A stretch of 64,000 bases of DNA from Streptomyces spororaveus (lineage in GTDB: Bacteria > Actinomycetota > Actinomycetes > Streptomycetales > Streptomycetaceae): NCBI RefSeq assembly GCF_016755875.1, contig NZ_BNED01000005.1:7949501-8013500 (forward strand), written 5' to 3'. Both the position numbers and the translations under genes were made by a program. The notes beneath the pieces were generated by a model. The model saw only the letters and a program-made list of their open reading frames with translations. It searched no databases and was not told the DNA's origin. The number at the start of each line of letters is the position of its first letter. Position 1 is the first letter of the stretch. Shown one piece after another: positions 36,283-45,930 of this stretch.

Positions 36283-36325
36283 GCGGCCCGGCCCGGCGTC
36301 CTTCTCGGACGTCGGGCCGGGCCGC
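36283..36325 (+). terminator. Strong hairpin after response regulator copy 2
   Basis: An 18-bp stem (36283-36300 with 36308-36325, one mismatch) with a 7-base loop, 50 bp after the stop. Confidence 0.8.
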
Positions 36326-36381
36326 TTCCGCATGTCTGCCGGAGAGGCCGGCCGGGGCCGTCCCCGAAGCGGGGCGGGGCC

Positions 36382-36430
36382 GTCAGGCGTGCGGCACGAC
36401 AGCTACGGGGCAGCGGGCGTGGTGCCAGAA
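36382..36430 (-). pseudogene. C-terminal relic of a USP gene
   Basis: On the minus strand the stretch reads [13 protein letters not shown] and a stop, the invariant end of the two-domain USPs here. Nothing upstream of it belongs to a USP. About 15 codons remain. Confidence 0.6.
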
Positions 36431-36471
36431 CCGGATGAGCGACCGACCGCCCGGCGGTGTGCGGTCGTGTG

Positions 36472-36506
36472 GGGCCTACAGGACCCGCAGCAGGGACCTG
36501 TGGCCC
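36472..36506. promoter_or_regulatory. Tandem DosR/OsdR-like boxes
   Basis: GGGCCTACAGGACCC (36472-36486) and GGGACCTGTGGCCC (36493-36506) start 21 bp apart, 72 bp upstream of the USP at 36579. The PPDK gene follows the USP and is probably in the same transcript. Confidence 0.75.
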
Positions 36507-36578
36507 CTCGGCGGGTGGGTCGTGGGCAGGCCACTGTGGAGATGCAAGGCCCTTCCCCGTTCTCCCGAGGAGCCGTTC

Positions 36579-37451
36579 ATGTCCCGCACCGTCACCGTCG
36601 GCTTCGACGGATCCCGTGAGAGCCTCGCCGCCGTGGACTGGGCTGCCGGGGAGGCAGTGCGCCGCGCGGCGCCGCTCCGGATTCTCCAGGTCTGGAGCAA
36701 GGACGACGATCCGCGTACCCGCCTGGTGGCGCCGGCGACCGCTCAGGGGTGGGGTGAGCGGGCGCTCGGTACGGCGGGGAGGCGACTGCGCCGGCGCCAC
36801 CCGGGTCTGCGGACCGAGACGCAGTGGGTCTGCGGTGACCCGGTGGAGGAGCTGTGTGCCGCCGCGGACGAGGCGGAGCTGCTGGTGCTCGGCTCCCGTG
36901 GCCTGGGCGGGCTGGCCGGCTTCCTCGCCGGATCCGTCTCGCTGGCCGTGCTCGCCCGGACCCGGGGCCCGGTCGTTCTGGTCCGCCCGCACAACCGCCC
37001 GGCGGCCGGGGAGGACGGGCCGGCCGGAGAGGTCGTGGTCGGCCTGGACGTGTCCGCACCCGGCGACGAGGTGCTCGCCTTCGGCTTCGCGGCGGCCGAC
37101 CGGTACGGCTGCGGTCTGCGGGTACTGCACACCTGGGCCGTTCCGTCGCTCTACGGAGCCGACATGGGCGCCGCCCTGCAACTGATGTGGGCGGAAGTCG
37201 CGCAGGACGCGCGCCGGGCGCTCGACGAGGCGCTGGCCCCGTGGACGGAGAAATACCCCGGTGTTTCCGTCGTTCGTGAATGCCGCCAGGGCCGGCCGGC
37301 GCAGGACCTCGCGGAAGCCTCGCGAGGGGCCCGGCTGGTCGTGGTGGGTCGCCGGAACCGGCGTGCGCGGATCGGCACGCACATCGGGGCCGTCACCCAC
37401 GCCGTCATCCACCACTCCCTGGCTCCCGTCACGGTCGTGCCGCACGACTGA
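36579..37451 (+). CDS. Universal stress protein, two-domain
   Basis: A 290-residue tandem USP; the ATG at 36579 follows CGAGGAG. Domain 1: VTVGFDGSRESLAAVDWAA and loop GSRGLGGLAGFLAGSVS. Domain 2: VVVGLDVSAPGDEVLAFGF and VVVGRRNRRARIGTHIGAV with VIHHSLAPVTVVPHD. It is first in a probable two-gene unit with PPDK (82-bp gap). Confidence 0.92.
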   Translation: MSRTVTVGFDGSRESLAAVDWAAGEAVRRAAPLRILQVWSKDDDPRTRLVAPATAQGWGERALGTAGRRLRRRHPGLRTETQWVCGDPVEELCAAADEAELLVLGSRGLGGLAGFLAGSVSLAVLARTRGPVVLVRPHNRPAAGEDGPAGEVVVGLDVSAPGDEVLAFGFAAADRYGCGLRVLHTWAVPSLYGADMGAALQLMWAEVAQDARRALDEALAPWTEKYPGVSVVRECRQGRPAQDLAEASRGARLVVVGRRNRRARIGTHIGAVTHAVIHHSLAPVTVVPHD

Positions 37452-37533
37452 CCGACCGAACCGGCCGCTACCGTGCGGCATGCCGCCCCGCTTCCCGGGA
37501 CCCGACATCCACCGAAGAGACAGGCGAGCAGCC

Positions 37534-40236
37534 ATGACCACCTATGTGTACGACTTCTCCGAGGGCCGCCGGGACATGGCCGGTCTCCTGGGAGGCAAGG
37601 GAGCGAACCTCGCGGAGATGGCGCGCATGGGCCTGCCCGTGCCGCCCGGCTTCACCGTCACCACCGAAGCCTGCCGGATCTTCCTCGCCACGGGGCAGGC
37701 TCCGGACGGCCTCGACCGGCAGATCGGCGAGCATCTCGCGGCGCTGGAACGAGCCTCCGGGAAGCGGCTCGGCCAGGTGGACGACCCGCTCCTGCTCTCC
37801 GTCCGCTCGGGGGCGAGGTTCTCGATGCCGGGCATGATGGAGACCATCCTCGACATCGGGCTGAACGATCTCTCGGTCCTGGGCCTGGCCAAGACCCCCG
37901 AGCGCGAACGCTTCGCCTGGGACTCCTACCGGCGCCTCGTGCAGATGTTCGGCAGTACGGTCATGGGCGTCGACGGCTCCCACTTCGAGGCGGCGCTCGC
38001 CGCCGTCAAGCAGCAACACAGCCGGGGCGACGACACCCAGTTGGACACCTGCGACCTCATCCGGATCGTCGAAACCTTCAAGGACCTGATCCACGAGCGG
38101 ACCGGGGAGGAATTCCCGCAGGATCCGGCCGAGCAACTCCGGCGGGCGGTCCTCGCCGTCTTCACCTCTTGGAACGGTGAGCGCGCACGTCTGTACCGCC
38201 GGCGCGAGCACATCCCGGACGATCTGGGCACCGCGGTCAACATCCAGACCATGGTCTTCGGCAATCTCGGTCCGGACTCAGGCAGCGGCGTCGCCTTCAC
38301 CCGGGATCCGGCAACCGGCCGACCGGGCGTCTACGGCGACTACCTGCCCAACGCCCAGGGGGAAGACGTCGTCGCCGGCATCCGCAACACCGTGCCCCTC
38401 CAGGACCTGGCCGGTCTCGACCCCGCGTCGTTCGCGCGACTGCGCGGCTACATGGACCGGTTGGAGGCCCACTACCGCGATCTGTGCGACATCGAGTTCA
38501 CCATCGAGCGCGGCACACTGTGGATGCTCCAGACCCGCGTCGGCAAGCGCACGGCCCAGGCCGCCTTCGCCATCGCCTCCCAGCTCGCCGACGAAGGACT
38601 GATCAGCGAGCGGGAGGCGCTGGGCCGGGTCGGCGGCGAGGCGCTCGCACGGCTGATGTTCCCCCGCTTCGCCACCACGGACTCGAGCGAGGTCATCGCG
38701 CGGGGCGTGCCCGCCTCACCGGGAGCGGCCGTGGGCGCCGTCGTGTTCGACTCCGCGGAAGCGGTCCGCAGGGCGGCCGCCGGCGAGAAGGTCGTTCTCG
38801 TACGTCAGGAGACGACGCCCGACGACCTGCCGGGCATGGTCGCCGCCCAGGCGGTGCTCACCAGCCGGGGCGGGAAGACCAGCCACGCCGCGGTCGTCGC
38901 GCGCGGCATGGGCAAGGTGTGCGTGTGCGGGGCGGAGGGCATCGTCGTGGACACCCGGCAGCGGCGCTTCAGCGCCGGTGGCGTGACGGTCACCGAAGGC
39001 ACGGTCGTCTCCGTCGACGGGTCGGAAGGCGTGGTGCGCCTCGGCTCCGTACCCCTGGTCGACTCCGACGTCATGCGGTACTTCGAGGAGGGCGGCGTGC
39101 TGCCGGCCGACGGCACGGCCCGGCAGCCGGTGCGTGATGTGCACCGGCTCATGCGGCAGGCGGACGCCGTGCGGGGCCTGGAGGTCCGGGCGAACGCGGA
39201 CACCCCCGAGGACGCGGCCCGCGCCCGTCGCTTCGGTGCCCAGGGGATCGGCCTGTGCCGTACCGAGCACATGTTCCTCGGCGACCGGCGCCCCCTGGTC
39301 GAGGCAATGATCCTCGCGCACGGCGACACCGAACGAGAGGCGGCACTCGCGGCGCTGCTGCCGCTGCAGAGGCAGGACTTCACCGGCATCCTCGAAGCGA
39401 TGGACGGCCTGCCGGTCACCGTCCGGTTGCTCGACCCGCCACTTCACGAGTTCCTGCCGGACCGCACGGAACTCGCCGTCCGTCTCGCACGCGGCGAAGC
39501 GCTCGGAACACCGGCCGATCCGCACGACAGCGAACTCCTGGCGGCCGTCACGCGCATGCACGAGGAGAACCCGATGCTCGGCCTGCGCGGCGTGCGCCTG
39601 GGGCTGGTGGTGCCGGGGCTGGTGGCCATGCAGGTACGGGCCCTCGCCGAGGCAGTCGTGGCGCGCAGGCATGCGGGCGGAGACCCTCGGGCGGAGATCA
39701 TGGTCCCGCTGGTGGACGCGGTCGAGGAGCTCCACCTCGTACGGGAGGAAGTGGACCGGGTCCTGGCAGAGGTTTCGCTGGAGACCGGCGTCGACGTCAC
39801 CTGCCCGGTCGGAACCATGATCGAACTGCCCAGGGCGGCTCTCACCGCCGGCCGGATCGCGAAGGAGGCGGCGTTCTTCTCCTTCGGCACGAACGACCTG
39901 ACACAGACCACCTGGGGATTCTCCCGCGACGACGTCGAAGCCGCGTTCTTCTCCGCGTACCTCGACAAGGGCGTCTTCCCCGTCTCCCCGTTCGAGACGA
40001 TCGACCGTGAAGGCGTCGGCCGGCTGGTGCGGATCGCGGTCGAGGAGGGCCGGGCAGCCCGTCCGGACCTGAAGATCGGCGTGTGCGGGGAACACGGAGG
40101 GGACCCCGCTTCGGTCCACTTCTTCCACGGGGCCGGCCTGGACTACGTCTCCTGCTCGCCCTTCCGCGTCCCGATCGCCCGCCTTGAGGCCGGCCGGGCA
40201 GCCCTGGAATCGAACGGCACCGACGCGAGCGCATAG
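37534..40236 (+). CDS. ppdK: Pyruvate, phosphate dikinase
   Basis: A 900-residue, full-length PPDK. The N-terminal ATP-grasp domain (LLGGKGANLAEMARMGLPVP; FSMPGMMETILDIGLN) is followed by the swivelling phosphohistidine domain with His451 in GGKTSHAAVVARGMGK. The C-terminal PEP/pyruvate barrel has TIDR-type loops, FSFGTNDLTQTTWGFSRDD and catalytic Cys851 in GVCGEHGGDP. It interconverts pyruvate + ATP + Pi with PEP + AMP + PPi, so it can make ATP from PEP using pyrophosphate when oxygen is short. The ribosome site is weak, consistent with read-through from the USP gene. Confidence 0.97.
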   Translation: MTTYVYDFSEGRRDMAGLLGGKGANLAEMARMGLPVPPGFTVTTEACRIFLATGQAPDGLDRQIGEHLAALERASGKRLGQVDDPLLLSVRSGARFSMPGMMETILDIGLNDLSVLGLAKTPERERFAWDSYRRLVQMFGSTVMGVDGSHFEAALAAVKQQHSRGDDTQLDTCDLIRIVETFKDLIHERTGEEFPQDPAEQLRRAVLAVFTSWNGERARLYRRREHIPDDLGTAVNIQTMVFGNLGPDSGSGVAFTRDPATGRPGVYGDYLPNAQGEDVVAGIRNTVPLQDLAGLDPASFARLRGYMDRLEAHYRDLCDIEFTIERGTLWMLQTRVGKRTAQAAFAIASQLADEGLISEREALGRVGGEALARLMFPRFATTDSSEVIARGVPASPGAAVGAVVFDSAEAVRRAAAGEKVVLVRQETTPDDLPGMVAAQAVLTSRGGKTSHAAVVARGMGKVCVCGAEGIVVDTRQRRFSAGGVTVTEGTVVSVDGSEGVVRLGSVPLVDSDVMRYFEEGGVLPADGTARQPVRDVHRLMRQADAVRGLEVRANADTPEDAARARRFGAQGIGLCRTEHMFLGDRRPLVEAMILAHGDTEREAALAALLPLQRQDFTGILEAMDGLPVTVRLLDPPLHEFLPDRTELAVRLARGEALGTPADPHDSELLAAVTRMHEENPMLGLRGVRLGLVVPGLVAMQVRALAEAVVARRHAGGDPRAEIMVPLVDAVEELHLVREEVDRVLAEVSLETGVDVTCPVGTMIELPRAALTAGRIAKEAAFFSFGTNDLTQTTWGFSRDDVEAAFFSAYLDKGVFPVSPFETIDREGVGRLVRIAVEEGRAARPDLKIGVCGEHGGDPASVHFFHGAGLDYVSCSPFRVPIARLEAGRAALESNGTDASA

Positions 40237-40331
40237 CCCCGCACCGTGCTGCCCGGGGGCGCGGAGAGCCACGTCGTCATGGACCCGTACCCGCCGCGGC
40301 TGCCGGGTGGGGCTCGTGACGCTCTGCGGGA

Positions 40332-40369
40332 GGGCCCATGGTCCCTCGCCCCGACGGGACCACAGGCCC
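40332..40369. promoter_or_regulatory. DosR/OsdR-like boxes upstream of pfl
   Basis: GGGCCCATGGTCCC (40332-40345) and GGGACCACAGGCCC (40356-40369), starts 24 bp apart, 143 bp before pflB. Confidence 0.65.
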
Positions 40370-40511
40370 TCCCGCCCCGCTCACCGGGGCCGGTCAGCGG
40401 GATCCGCCTTGCCTCTTCGACCCTGGCCGGCGACACAGCCGGCGGGAACCATCAGCAGGGAGAAAGGGCGATCGCCCACCTCGCCTCCGTCCCGGCCCAG
40501 GAGATGACGAC

Positions 40512-42782
40512 ATGACCGTGACCGTCCAGCACTCTGCCGACCCCGGCCCCCTCGTCACCCGGTCGTGGCGTGGTTTCACCGGCGAGGAGTGGCAGCGACA
40601 CATCGATGTCCGTTCCTTCATCCAGGCCAACTACACGCCCTACGAGGGCGATGCGGCATTCCTCGCCGGTCCCACGGAGCGCACCCGCACCGTGTGGAAG
40701 ACCGTCACCGCGCTCTTCCCGGAGGAGCGCCGCAAGGGGGTGCTCGACGTGGACACCGCCATGCCGTCCACCATCACCTCCCACGCGCCCGGCTACATCG
40801 ACCGCGACCTGGAACTGATCGTCGGATTGCAGACCGATGCTCCGCTGAAGCGGGCGATCATGCCCAACGGCGGGCTGCGGATGGTGGACAACGCGCTGCG
40901 CGCGTACGGCTTCGAACCGGATCCGTTCGTCACCAAGGTCTTCGGCACGTACCGCAAGACCCACAACGACGGTGTCTTCGACGCCTACACCCCCGAAATG
41001 CTGGGCGCCCGCAGGGCCGGCATCATCACCGGCCTGCCAGACGCCTACGGGCGAGGCCGCATCATCGGCGACTACCGCCGCGTCGCGCTGTACGGAACCG
41101 CCCGGCTGATCGAGGCCAAGCGAGCCGAGCGGACCCGGCTCGACGAGACACCGTCCACGGCCGACGTGATCCGCGACCGCGAGGAACTGGCCGAGCAGAT
41201 CAGGGCACTGGGCGAGCTGGAACGGATGGCCGTCTCCTACGGCTGCGACGTGTCCCGTCCCGCAGCCACCGCGCACGAGGCCATCCAATGGCTCTACTTC
41301 GGCTTCCTCGCCGCCGTGAAGGAGCAGAACGGCGCGGCGATGTCCCTGGGCCGCACCTCCACCTTCCTGGACGTCTACCTTCAGCGTGACCTCGACGAAG
41401 GGACAATCGACGAGAGCCGCGCCCAGGAACTCATCGACGACTTCGTGATCAAGCTGCGGATCGTGCGGTTCCTGCGCACACCGGAGTACGACGCGCTGTT
41501 CTCCGGCGACCCCACCTGGGTCACCGAGTCCATCGGCGGCATCGGAGAGGACGGCCGCTCCCTGGTCACCCGCACGTCCTTCCGCCTTCTCCAGACCCTG
41601 TACAACCTCGGCCCCGCCCCCGAGCCCAACCTGACCGTGCTGTGGTCCCCCCGGCTGCCGGCGGGCTTCAAGCAGTTCTGCGCCCGGACATCCATCGACA
41701 CCAGCTCCATCCAGTACGAGTCCGACGACCTCCTTCGCCCCCGCACCGGCGACGACACCGCGATCGCCTGCTGCGTCTCCGCGATGGCGGTGGGCAAGCA
41801 GATGCAATTCTTCGGTGCCCGTGTGAATCTGGCCAAGGCGCTGCTGTACGCCATCAACGGCGGCCGCGATGAGATGAACGGCGAGCAGGTCGCCCCGGCG
41901 ACGGCCCCGCTGACCGGCGAGCAGCTCGACTACGCCGATGTGGCCGACGCGTACGACCGCACGCTGGACTGGCTCGCCGCGACCTACGTCAACGCGCTCA
42001 ACGTGATCCACTACATGCACGACAAGTACGCCTACGAGCGCATCGAGATGGCCCTGCACGACCACCCGGTGCATCGGACGATGGCCTGTGGCATCGCTGG
42101 GCTGTCCGTGGCGGCCGACAGCCTCTCGGCCATCAAGCACGCCCGTGTCAGAGTCATTCGGGATGCCACCGGGCTCGCCGTCGACTACCACGTCGCAGGC
42201 GACTACCCGACCTACGGCAACGACGACGACCGCGTCGACCGCATCGCGGTCGACCTGGTCCGCTCCTTCATGGCCAAGGTGCGCCGCCACCCGGCCTACC
42301 GGGGTGCCGAGCACACGCAGTCGGTGCTCACCATCACCTCCAACGTCGTCTACGGCAAGCACACCGGCAACACCCCCGACGGCCGCCGTGCGGGTACACC
42401 CTTCGCCCCGGGCGCAAACCCGATGAACGGACGTGACCGACACGGGATGGCGGCATCGGCGCTGTCGGTCGCGAAGATCCCGTATGACCAGGCCCGCGAC
42501 GGCATCTCCCTGACGTCCACCATCACACCGGAGGGCCTGGGGCACGATCCGGCCGAACGTGCGGAACACCTCGTCGGGATCCTCGACGCCTACACCGCCG
42601 CAGGCGGTTTCCACATGAACGTCAACGTCCTCGACCGAGCCACCCTCGAGGACGCCATGGAACACCCGGACAACTACCCCGACCTGACCATCCGCGTCTC
42701 CGGCTACGCCGTCAACTTCGTCCGCCTCACGCGCGAACAGCAACTCGACGTCATCAACCGCACCTTCCACGGTGCGCGATGA
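40512..42782 (+). CDS. pflB: Pyruvate formate-lyase (glycyl radical enzyme)
   Basis: A 756-residue, full-length PFL. The active-site pair Cys420-Cys421 is in [11 protein letters not shown]. The radical glycine is Gly731 in the terminal RVSGYAVNF. Other PFL blocks: [36 protein letters not shown] and [25 protein letters not shown]. It cleaves pyruvate with CoA to acetyl-CoA and formate and is destroyed by oxygen when activated. The start ATG at 40512 follows CAGGAG. The activase gene overlaps the end by 4 bp. No formate channel or formate dehydrogenase is in the window. Confidence 0.98.
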   Translation: MTVTVQHSADPGPLVTRSWRGFTGEEWQRHIDVRSFIQANYTPYEGDAAFLAGPTERTRTVWKTVTALFPEERRKGVLDVDTAMPSTITSHAPGYIDRDLELIVGLQTDAPLKRAIMPNGGLRMVDNALRAYGFEPDPFVTKVFGTYRKTHNDGVFDAYTPEMLGARRAGIITGLPDAYGRGRIIGDYRRVALYGTARLIEAKRAERTRLDETPSTADVIRDREELAEQIRALGELERMAVSYGCDVSRPAATAHEAIQWLYFGFLAAVKEQNGAAMSLGRTSTFLDVYLQRDLDEGTIDESRAQELIDDFVIKLRIVRFLRTPEYDALFSGDPTWVTESIGGIGEDGRSLVTRTSFRLLQTLYNLGPAPEPNLTVLWSPRLPAGFKQFCARTSIDTSSIQYESDDLLRPRTGDDTAIACCVSAMAVGKQMQFFGARVNLAKALLYAINGGRDEMNGEQVAPATAPLTGEQLDYADVADAYDRTLDWLAATYVNALNVIHYMHDKYAYERIEMALHDHPVHRTMACGIAGLSVAADSLSAIKHARVRVIRDATGLAVDYHVAGDYPTYGNDDDRVDRIAVDLVRSFMAKVRRHPAYRGAEHTQSVLTITSNVVYGKHTGNTPDGRRAGTPFAPGANPMNGRDRHGMAASALSVAKIPYDQARDGISLTSTITPEGLGHDPAERAEHLVGILDAYTAAGGFHMNVNVLDRATLEDAMEHPDNYPDLTIRVSGYAVNFVRLTREQQLDVINRTFHGAR

Positions 42783-43507
42783 CCACGGGCCGCATCCACT
42801 CCTGGGACCTGTCCACCGGCGTGGACGGGCCCGGCACCCGGTTCGTTCTCTTCCTCAGTGGCTGTCAGCTGCGCTGCCTGTACTGCGCCAACCCCGACAC
42901 CTGGCACATGCGCGACGGGCAGCCGGTCACCGTGGACGAAGTGGTGGGGCGCATTGAGCGGTACAGGCAGTTCACCACCCTGGCCGGTGGAGGCGTGACG
43001 CTGACCGGAGGCGAGCCTCTGCTCCAGTCCGCCTTCACCGCCGAGGTGTTCCGACGCTGCAAGGAGCTCGGCCTGCACACCGCACTGGACACCTCCGGCG
43101 CCCTCGGCACCCGCGCCGACGACGCGCTCCTGGCCGATACCGACCTGGTCCTGCTCGACATCAAGTCCTTCGACGCCGGCGTCTACATGCGCCTGACCGG
43201 CGGCCACCTTGCACCCACCCTCAACTTCGCCACCCGGCTGAACCGCCGCGGCGTCCCGACCTGGATCCGCTACGTCCTGGTTCCCGGCTGGACCGACGAT
43301 CCGGCTGCCATCGATGGTCTGGGCCGCTTCCTCGCGGAACTGGACAACGTCGACCGCGTCGACGTCCTGCCTTTCCACAAACTCGGTACCCATAAGTACG
43401 ACTCGCTCGGCATTCCCTTCCCGCTCCGCGACAATCCGGTTCCGGACGCCGCACTGGTCGAGCGCGTTCGCGACCAGTTCCGGTCACACGGCTTGCGGGC
43501 ACGGTGA
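42779..43507 (+). CDS. pflA: Pyruvate formate-lyase activating enzyme (radical SAM)
   Basis: A 242-residue radical-SAM protein. The CxxxCxxC cluster motif is Cys29, Cys33, Cys36 ([16 protein letters not shown]), and the SAM-binding GGE motif is in [21 protein letters not shown] and [18 protein letters not shown] are PflA blocks. It generates the glycyl radical on the preceding enzyme using SAM and a reduced flavodoxin or ferredoxin; the flavodoxin at 2566 is a conceivable electron donor (speculative). Start overlaps pflB (ATGA). Confidence 0.96.
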   Translation: MTTGRIHSWDLSTGVDGPGTRFVLFLSGCQLRCLYCANPDTWHMRDGQPVTVDEVVGRIERYRQFTTLAGGGVTLTGGEPLLQSAFTAEVFRRCKELGLHTALDTSGALGTRADDALLADTDLVLLDIKSFDAGVYMRLTGGHLAPTLNFATRLNRRGVPTWIRYVLVPGWTDDPAAIDGLGRFLAELDNVDRVDVLPFHKLGTHKYDSLGIPFPLRDNPVPDAALVERVRDQFRSHGLRAR

Positions 43508-43581
43508 ACCAGCCGAATGCGCGTCACACGAGACAGCGTCGGCCTGTCCGCGGACGGGCTCCTGTTCCGCCTTGGGACGCG

Positions 43582-43743
43582 TCACAACCAGCGTTGTACG
43601 GTTCCGGCCCAGCACATTCCGGCGCCGACAGCGGCGTGCAGAACGGTGCTCTCCGGGTGGAGGCGGCCTTGCTCCCGTGCCACGTGGAGTGCCATGGGGA
43701 TCGAGGCCGCGCCCGTGTTGCCGAACGCATGCGCGGTGACGAC
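43582..43743 (-). pseudogene. Beta-ketoacyl-ACP synthase III (FabH-like), C-terminal relic
   Basis: The minus-strand frame reads FGNTGAASIPMALHVAREQG, then VLHAAVGAGMCWAGTVQRW and a stop. GNTGAASIP is the KAS III Asn-box and GAGMCWAG its final strand. About 53 codons of some 330 remain, with no upstream part. It lies tail-to-tail with pflA. Confidence 0.8.
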
Positions 43744-43800
43744 CCTCGATCCTGGACAACCGAGACCGCCTCCCAATGGGCTGACCGAGAAACCTGGGCG

Positions 43801-43834
43801 GGGACCTTCGGCCCCTACGAGGTACCTAGGGCCC
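43801..43834. promoter_or_regulatory. Tandem DosR/OsdR-like boxes
   Basis: GGGACCTTCGGCCC (43801-43814) and GGTACCTAGGGCCC (43821-43834) start 20 bp apart, 66 bp before the USP at 43901. Confidence 0.7.
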
Positions 43835-43900
43835 CTCTTCTGTCCGGCGCTGGGGTGTCAGCGTGGAGCTGTCCCCAAGAGCGGTCGGCCAGGAGGAGCT

Positions 43901-44806
43901 ATGGAAAGCAACAGCAGAGGTCCGGACCTCGGATCGGTCATCGTCGGTGTCGATGGGTCCGAGCCTGCCCGGTGGGCGGCGCTCTGGGCGTCGGACGAGG
44001 CTGCGCGGCGCCGTCGCCCCCTCCACATCGTGTACGGGTCCGATGTCGACGGCCGGGTCCTCGAGCTTTCGGACGAGGACATGGAGAGGGTCCGTGTCGC
44101 AGGGCGTGAACTGCTGGACGTTACGGCCGAGGCCGTCCGGGCCCGGCATCCCGCGCTCTCGGTCACGACGGAGTTCAGCCGTAGCGGGCCTGCGATGAGC
44201 CTGCGCCGGGCCGCGAGCGACCGCGGCACCCTCGTCGTGGGCAACCGGGGGCCGGGCGGATTCAGCCCCTTGACCCTGGGCTCGGTCGGCCTCAAGGTCG
44301 CGGCGGACGCTCGTACACCCGTGGTCGTCGTGCGGGGGAGCGAGGACGAGGCCGCGCACGGTGTCGTGCTGGCCGCCGTGCGCGACGAGCGCGATCTCGA
44401 TTGCGTCCGTCACGCCGCGCGCGAAGCAGAGCTGCGCAAGGCCTCGCTGCGGCTGCTGTACGTACAGGGCGTCCTGCAGTCCGTCGTCTCCGCGACGGGA
44501 GCAGCCGATGGTCAGAACGGGGTCGCCGGCCACCACGGGCAGAGCGTGAAGGCCGTAGCCGAGCAGATCCGGGCCGAGTGCCCCTCGCTGACGGTCCAGG
44601 CGGACGCGGAGAGGAGTGTGTCCGTCGCCGGGGTGCTGGTGGAGGCCTCCCGCCACGCCGATCTGCTGGTCATGGGTGGGCGCCGCTCGCCCGGCTACCT
44701 CGGGCGCACCCTGGGGCGCGTGACGCACAGCCTGCTGCACCATGCGCACTGCCCCGTCGAGCTGATCCCGCGGCACGCCGACGAGCACAGGAGCGAGGCG
44801 TCATGA
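43901..44806 (+). CDS. Universal stress protein, two-domain (GNRG type)
   Basis: A 301-residue paralogue of the USP at 10163. The ATG at 43901 follows AGGAGGAG. Domain 1: VIVGVDGSEPARWAALWAS, HIVYGSDVDGR and loop GNRGPGGFSPLTLGSVG. Domain 2 keeps GVLVEASRHADLLVMGGRR and LHHAHCPVELIPR but has an altered glycine loop (GGRRSPGYLGRTLGRV). Like its paralogue it overlaps a short USP-like frame by 4 bp. Confidence 0.9.
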   Translation: MESNSRGPDLGSVIVGVDGSEPARWAALWASDEAARRRRPLHIVYGSDVDGRVLELSDEDMERVRVAGRELLDVTAEAVRARHPALSVTTEFSRSGPAMSLRRAASDRGTLVVGNRGPGGFSPLTLGSVGLKVAADARTPVVVVRGSEDEAAHGVVLAAVRDERDLDCVRHAAREAELRKASLRLLYVQGVLQSVVSATGAADGQNGVAGHHGQSVKAVAEQIRAECPSLTVQADAERSVSVAGVLVEASRHADLLVMGGRRSPGYLGRTLGRVTHSLLHHAHCPVELIPRHADEHRSEAS

Positions 44807-45078
44807 CGACCACCGAGACGGCCACCACCGAAGCCGGCGAGATTCTCGTCCGCATCGACCCGGCGGAGAACTGGTACGCGAGCTTGGCTCGGGCGGCAGC
44901 CGAGGCCGAGCAGCGCGGGCTGGGGCTTCGCCTCGTCCTCGCCACAGCCCCTCAACAAGATCTGCCCCCTGCCGCCGAGAGCCGAAGTGCCACGACCGGC
45001 CAGTGCCCTTCAGAGGCGGAACGGTGGGGCGAGGAGGACGTCCGCCGTGAAGAACGGGGCACAGGCGGAACGCAGTAG
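44803..45078 (+). CDS. Short USP-like protein (N-terminal part only)
   Basis: A 91-residue product; the ATG at 44803 overlaps the USP stop. It has a degenerate first USP strand and helix (ILVRIDPAENWYASLARAAA, EAEQRGLGLRLVLATA), where DPAENW replaces the usual DGS, then a polar tail with no USP character. It may be a truncated remnant, though the frame is clean and ends before a good terminator. The counterpart at 11068 retains more of the fold but is frameshifted. Confidence 0.55.
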   Translation: MTTTETATTEAGEILVRIDPAENWYASLARAAAEAEQRGLGLRLVLATAPQQDLPPAAESRSATTGQCPSEAERWGEEDVRREERGTGGTQ

Positions 45079-45090
45079 CGGCAGGCACAC

Positions 45091-45130
45091 GCCGAGCCCG
45101 GCCGGTGGCCATCACCCGGCCGGGCTCGGC
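45091..45130. terminator. Strong hairpin between convergent genes
   Basis: A perfect 15-bp stem (45091-45105 with 45116-45130) and 10-base loop, 12 bp after the short USP stop. Confidence 0.85.
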
Positions 45131-45199
45131 GCGCATGGGTTGCTCCGAGATCTGTGGTCAGCCGCGGACGGTCAGGGCAACCCGGCACACGTGATCGCT

Positions 45200-45834
45200 T
45201 CAAGGGTGCGGCACGAACGCGACCGGGACTGTGGCGTGGTGCAGGACAGCGTGGACGACCGGGCCGAGACGGGTTCCGATGGCGGAGCGGCGTATCCGCC
45301 GGCCGACGTCGACCAGTGAGGCGTCTGCCGAGGCTTCGACGAGCCGGTTCGCGGGTTGTCCCACGGAGCAGTCCACTTCGACACGGACTTCGGGGCCTCC
45401 ACCAACCTTCGCGCGGGGTGGCCGGGGCGGATCTTCCTGGTGACGCGCAGGCCGGGGTACGCATGCCGCCACTGCTCGATCACCTGCGTCAGGTCTCGTG
45501 CGGTCCTTGCGTCTGCAGCTCCGGGCGCCATGGCCGAAGCGGTCAGCGCCGCATCGCTGCCGAGCCCGCGCTGGGTATGCGGGGTGTGTACGACTCGCAG
45601 GGGTACACCGAGCCGGTGGGCCCGGGAGAAGGCGTGGTCCAGAACATCGTCGTACCCCTCCTGCCGGGTGCGAGAGCCGACGAGCGGTGAATGGACGTCC
45701 GGTTCCAGGCTCCACACGTGCAGGAGGCGAAGGGCGAGACCGCGTCGGCGCGCTTCGCCCGCCGCCCAGGCGACGGAGGCCAGGCTCTCGCGAGATCCGT
45801 CGAGCCCGACGGTGATCGCCCGGGACCGGCGGAC
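45200..45834 (-). pseudogene. Two-domain USP, shortened and frameshifted
   Basis: The first frame gives ITVGLDGSRESLASVAWAAG and LLHVWSLEPDVHSPLVGSRT, then second-domain sequence (RLGVPLRVVHTPHTQRGLGS, VIEQWRHAYPGLRVTRKI). Near 45415 homology moves to another frame and continues with QPANRLVEASADASLVDVGR, SAIGTRLGPVVHAVLHHATV and PVAFVPHP before the stop. The core of domain 1 and its glycine loop are missing. There is no ATG or ribosome site at the expected start. Confidence 0.75.
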
Positions 45835-45930
45835 CCCGAGATCGGGTGGCGAGGCTGGCACGGGGTGGAACACGGAAGGACCGCCGGGCTGAAACGGCGA
45901 GCCGTGCTGTCGGGAGAGGCGAGCCACAGC

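Noticed and set aside
40452..42770. A 772-codon minus-strand frame opposite pflB
   Set aside because: Antisense shadow; PFL on the plus strand is complete.
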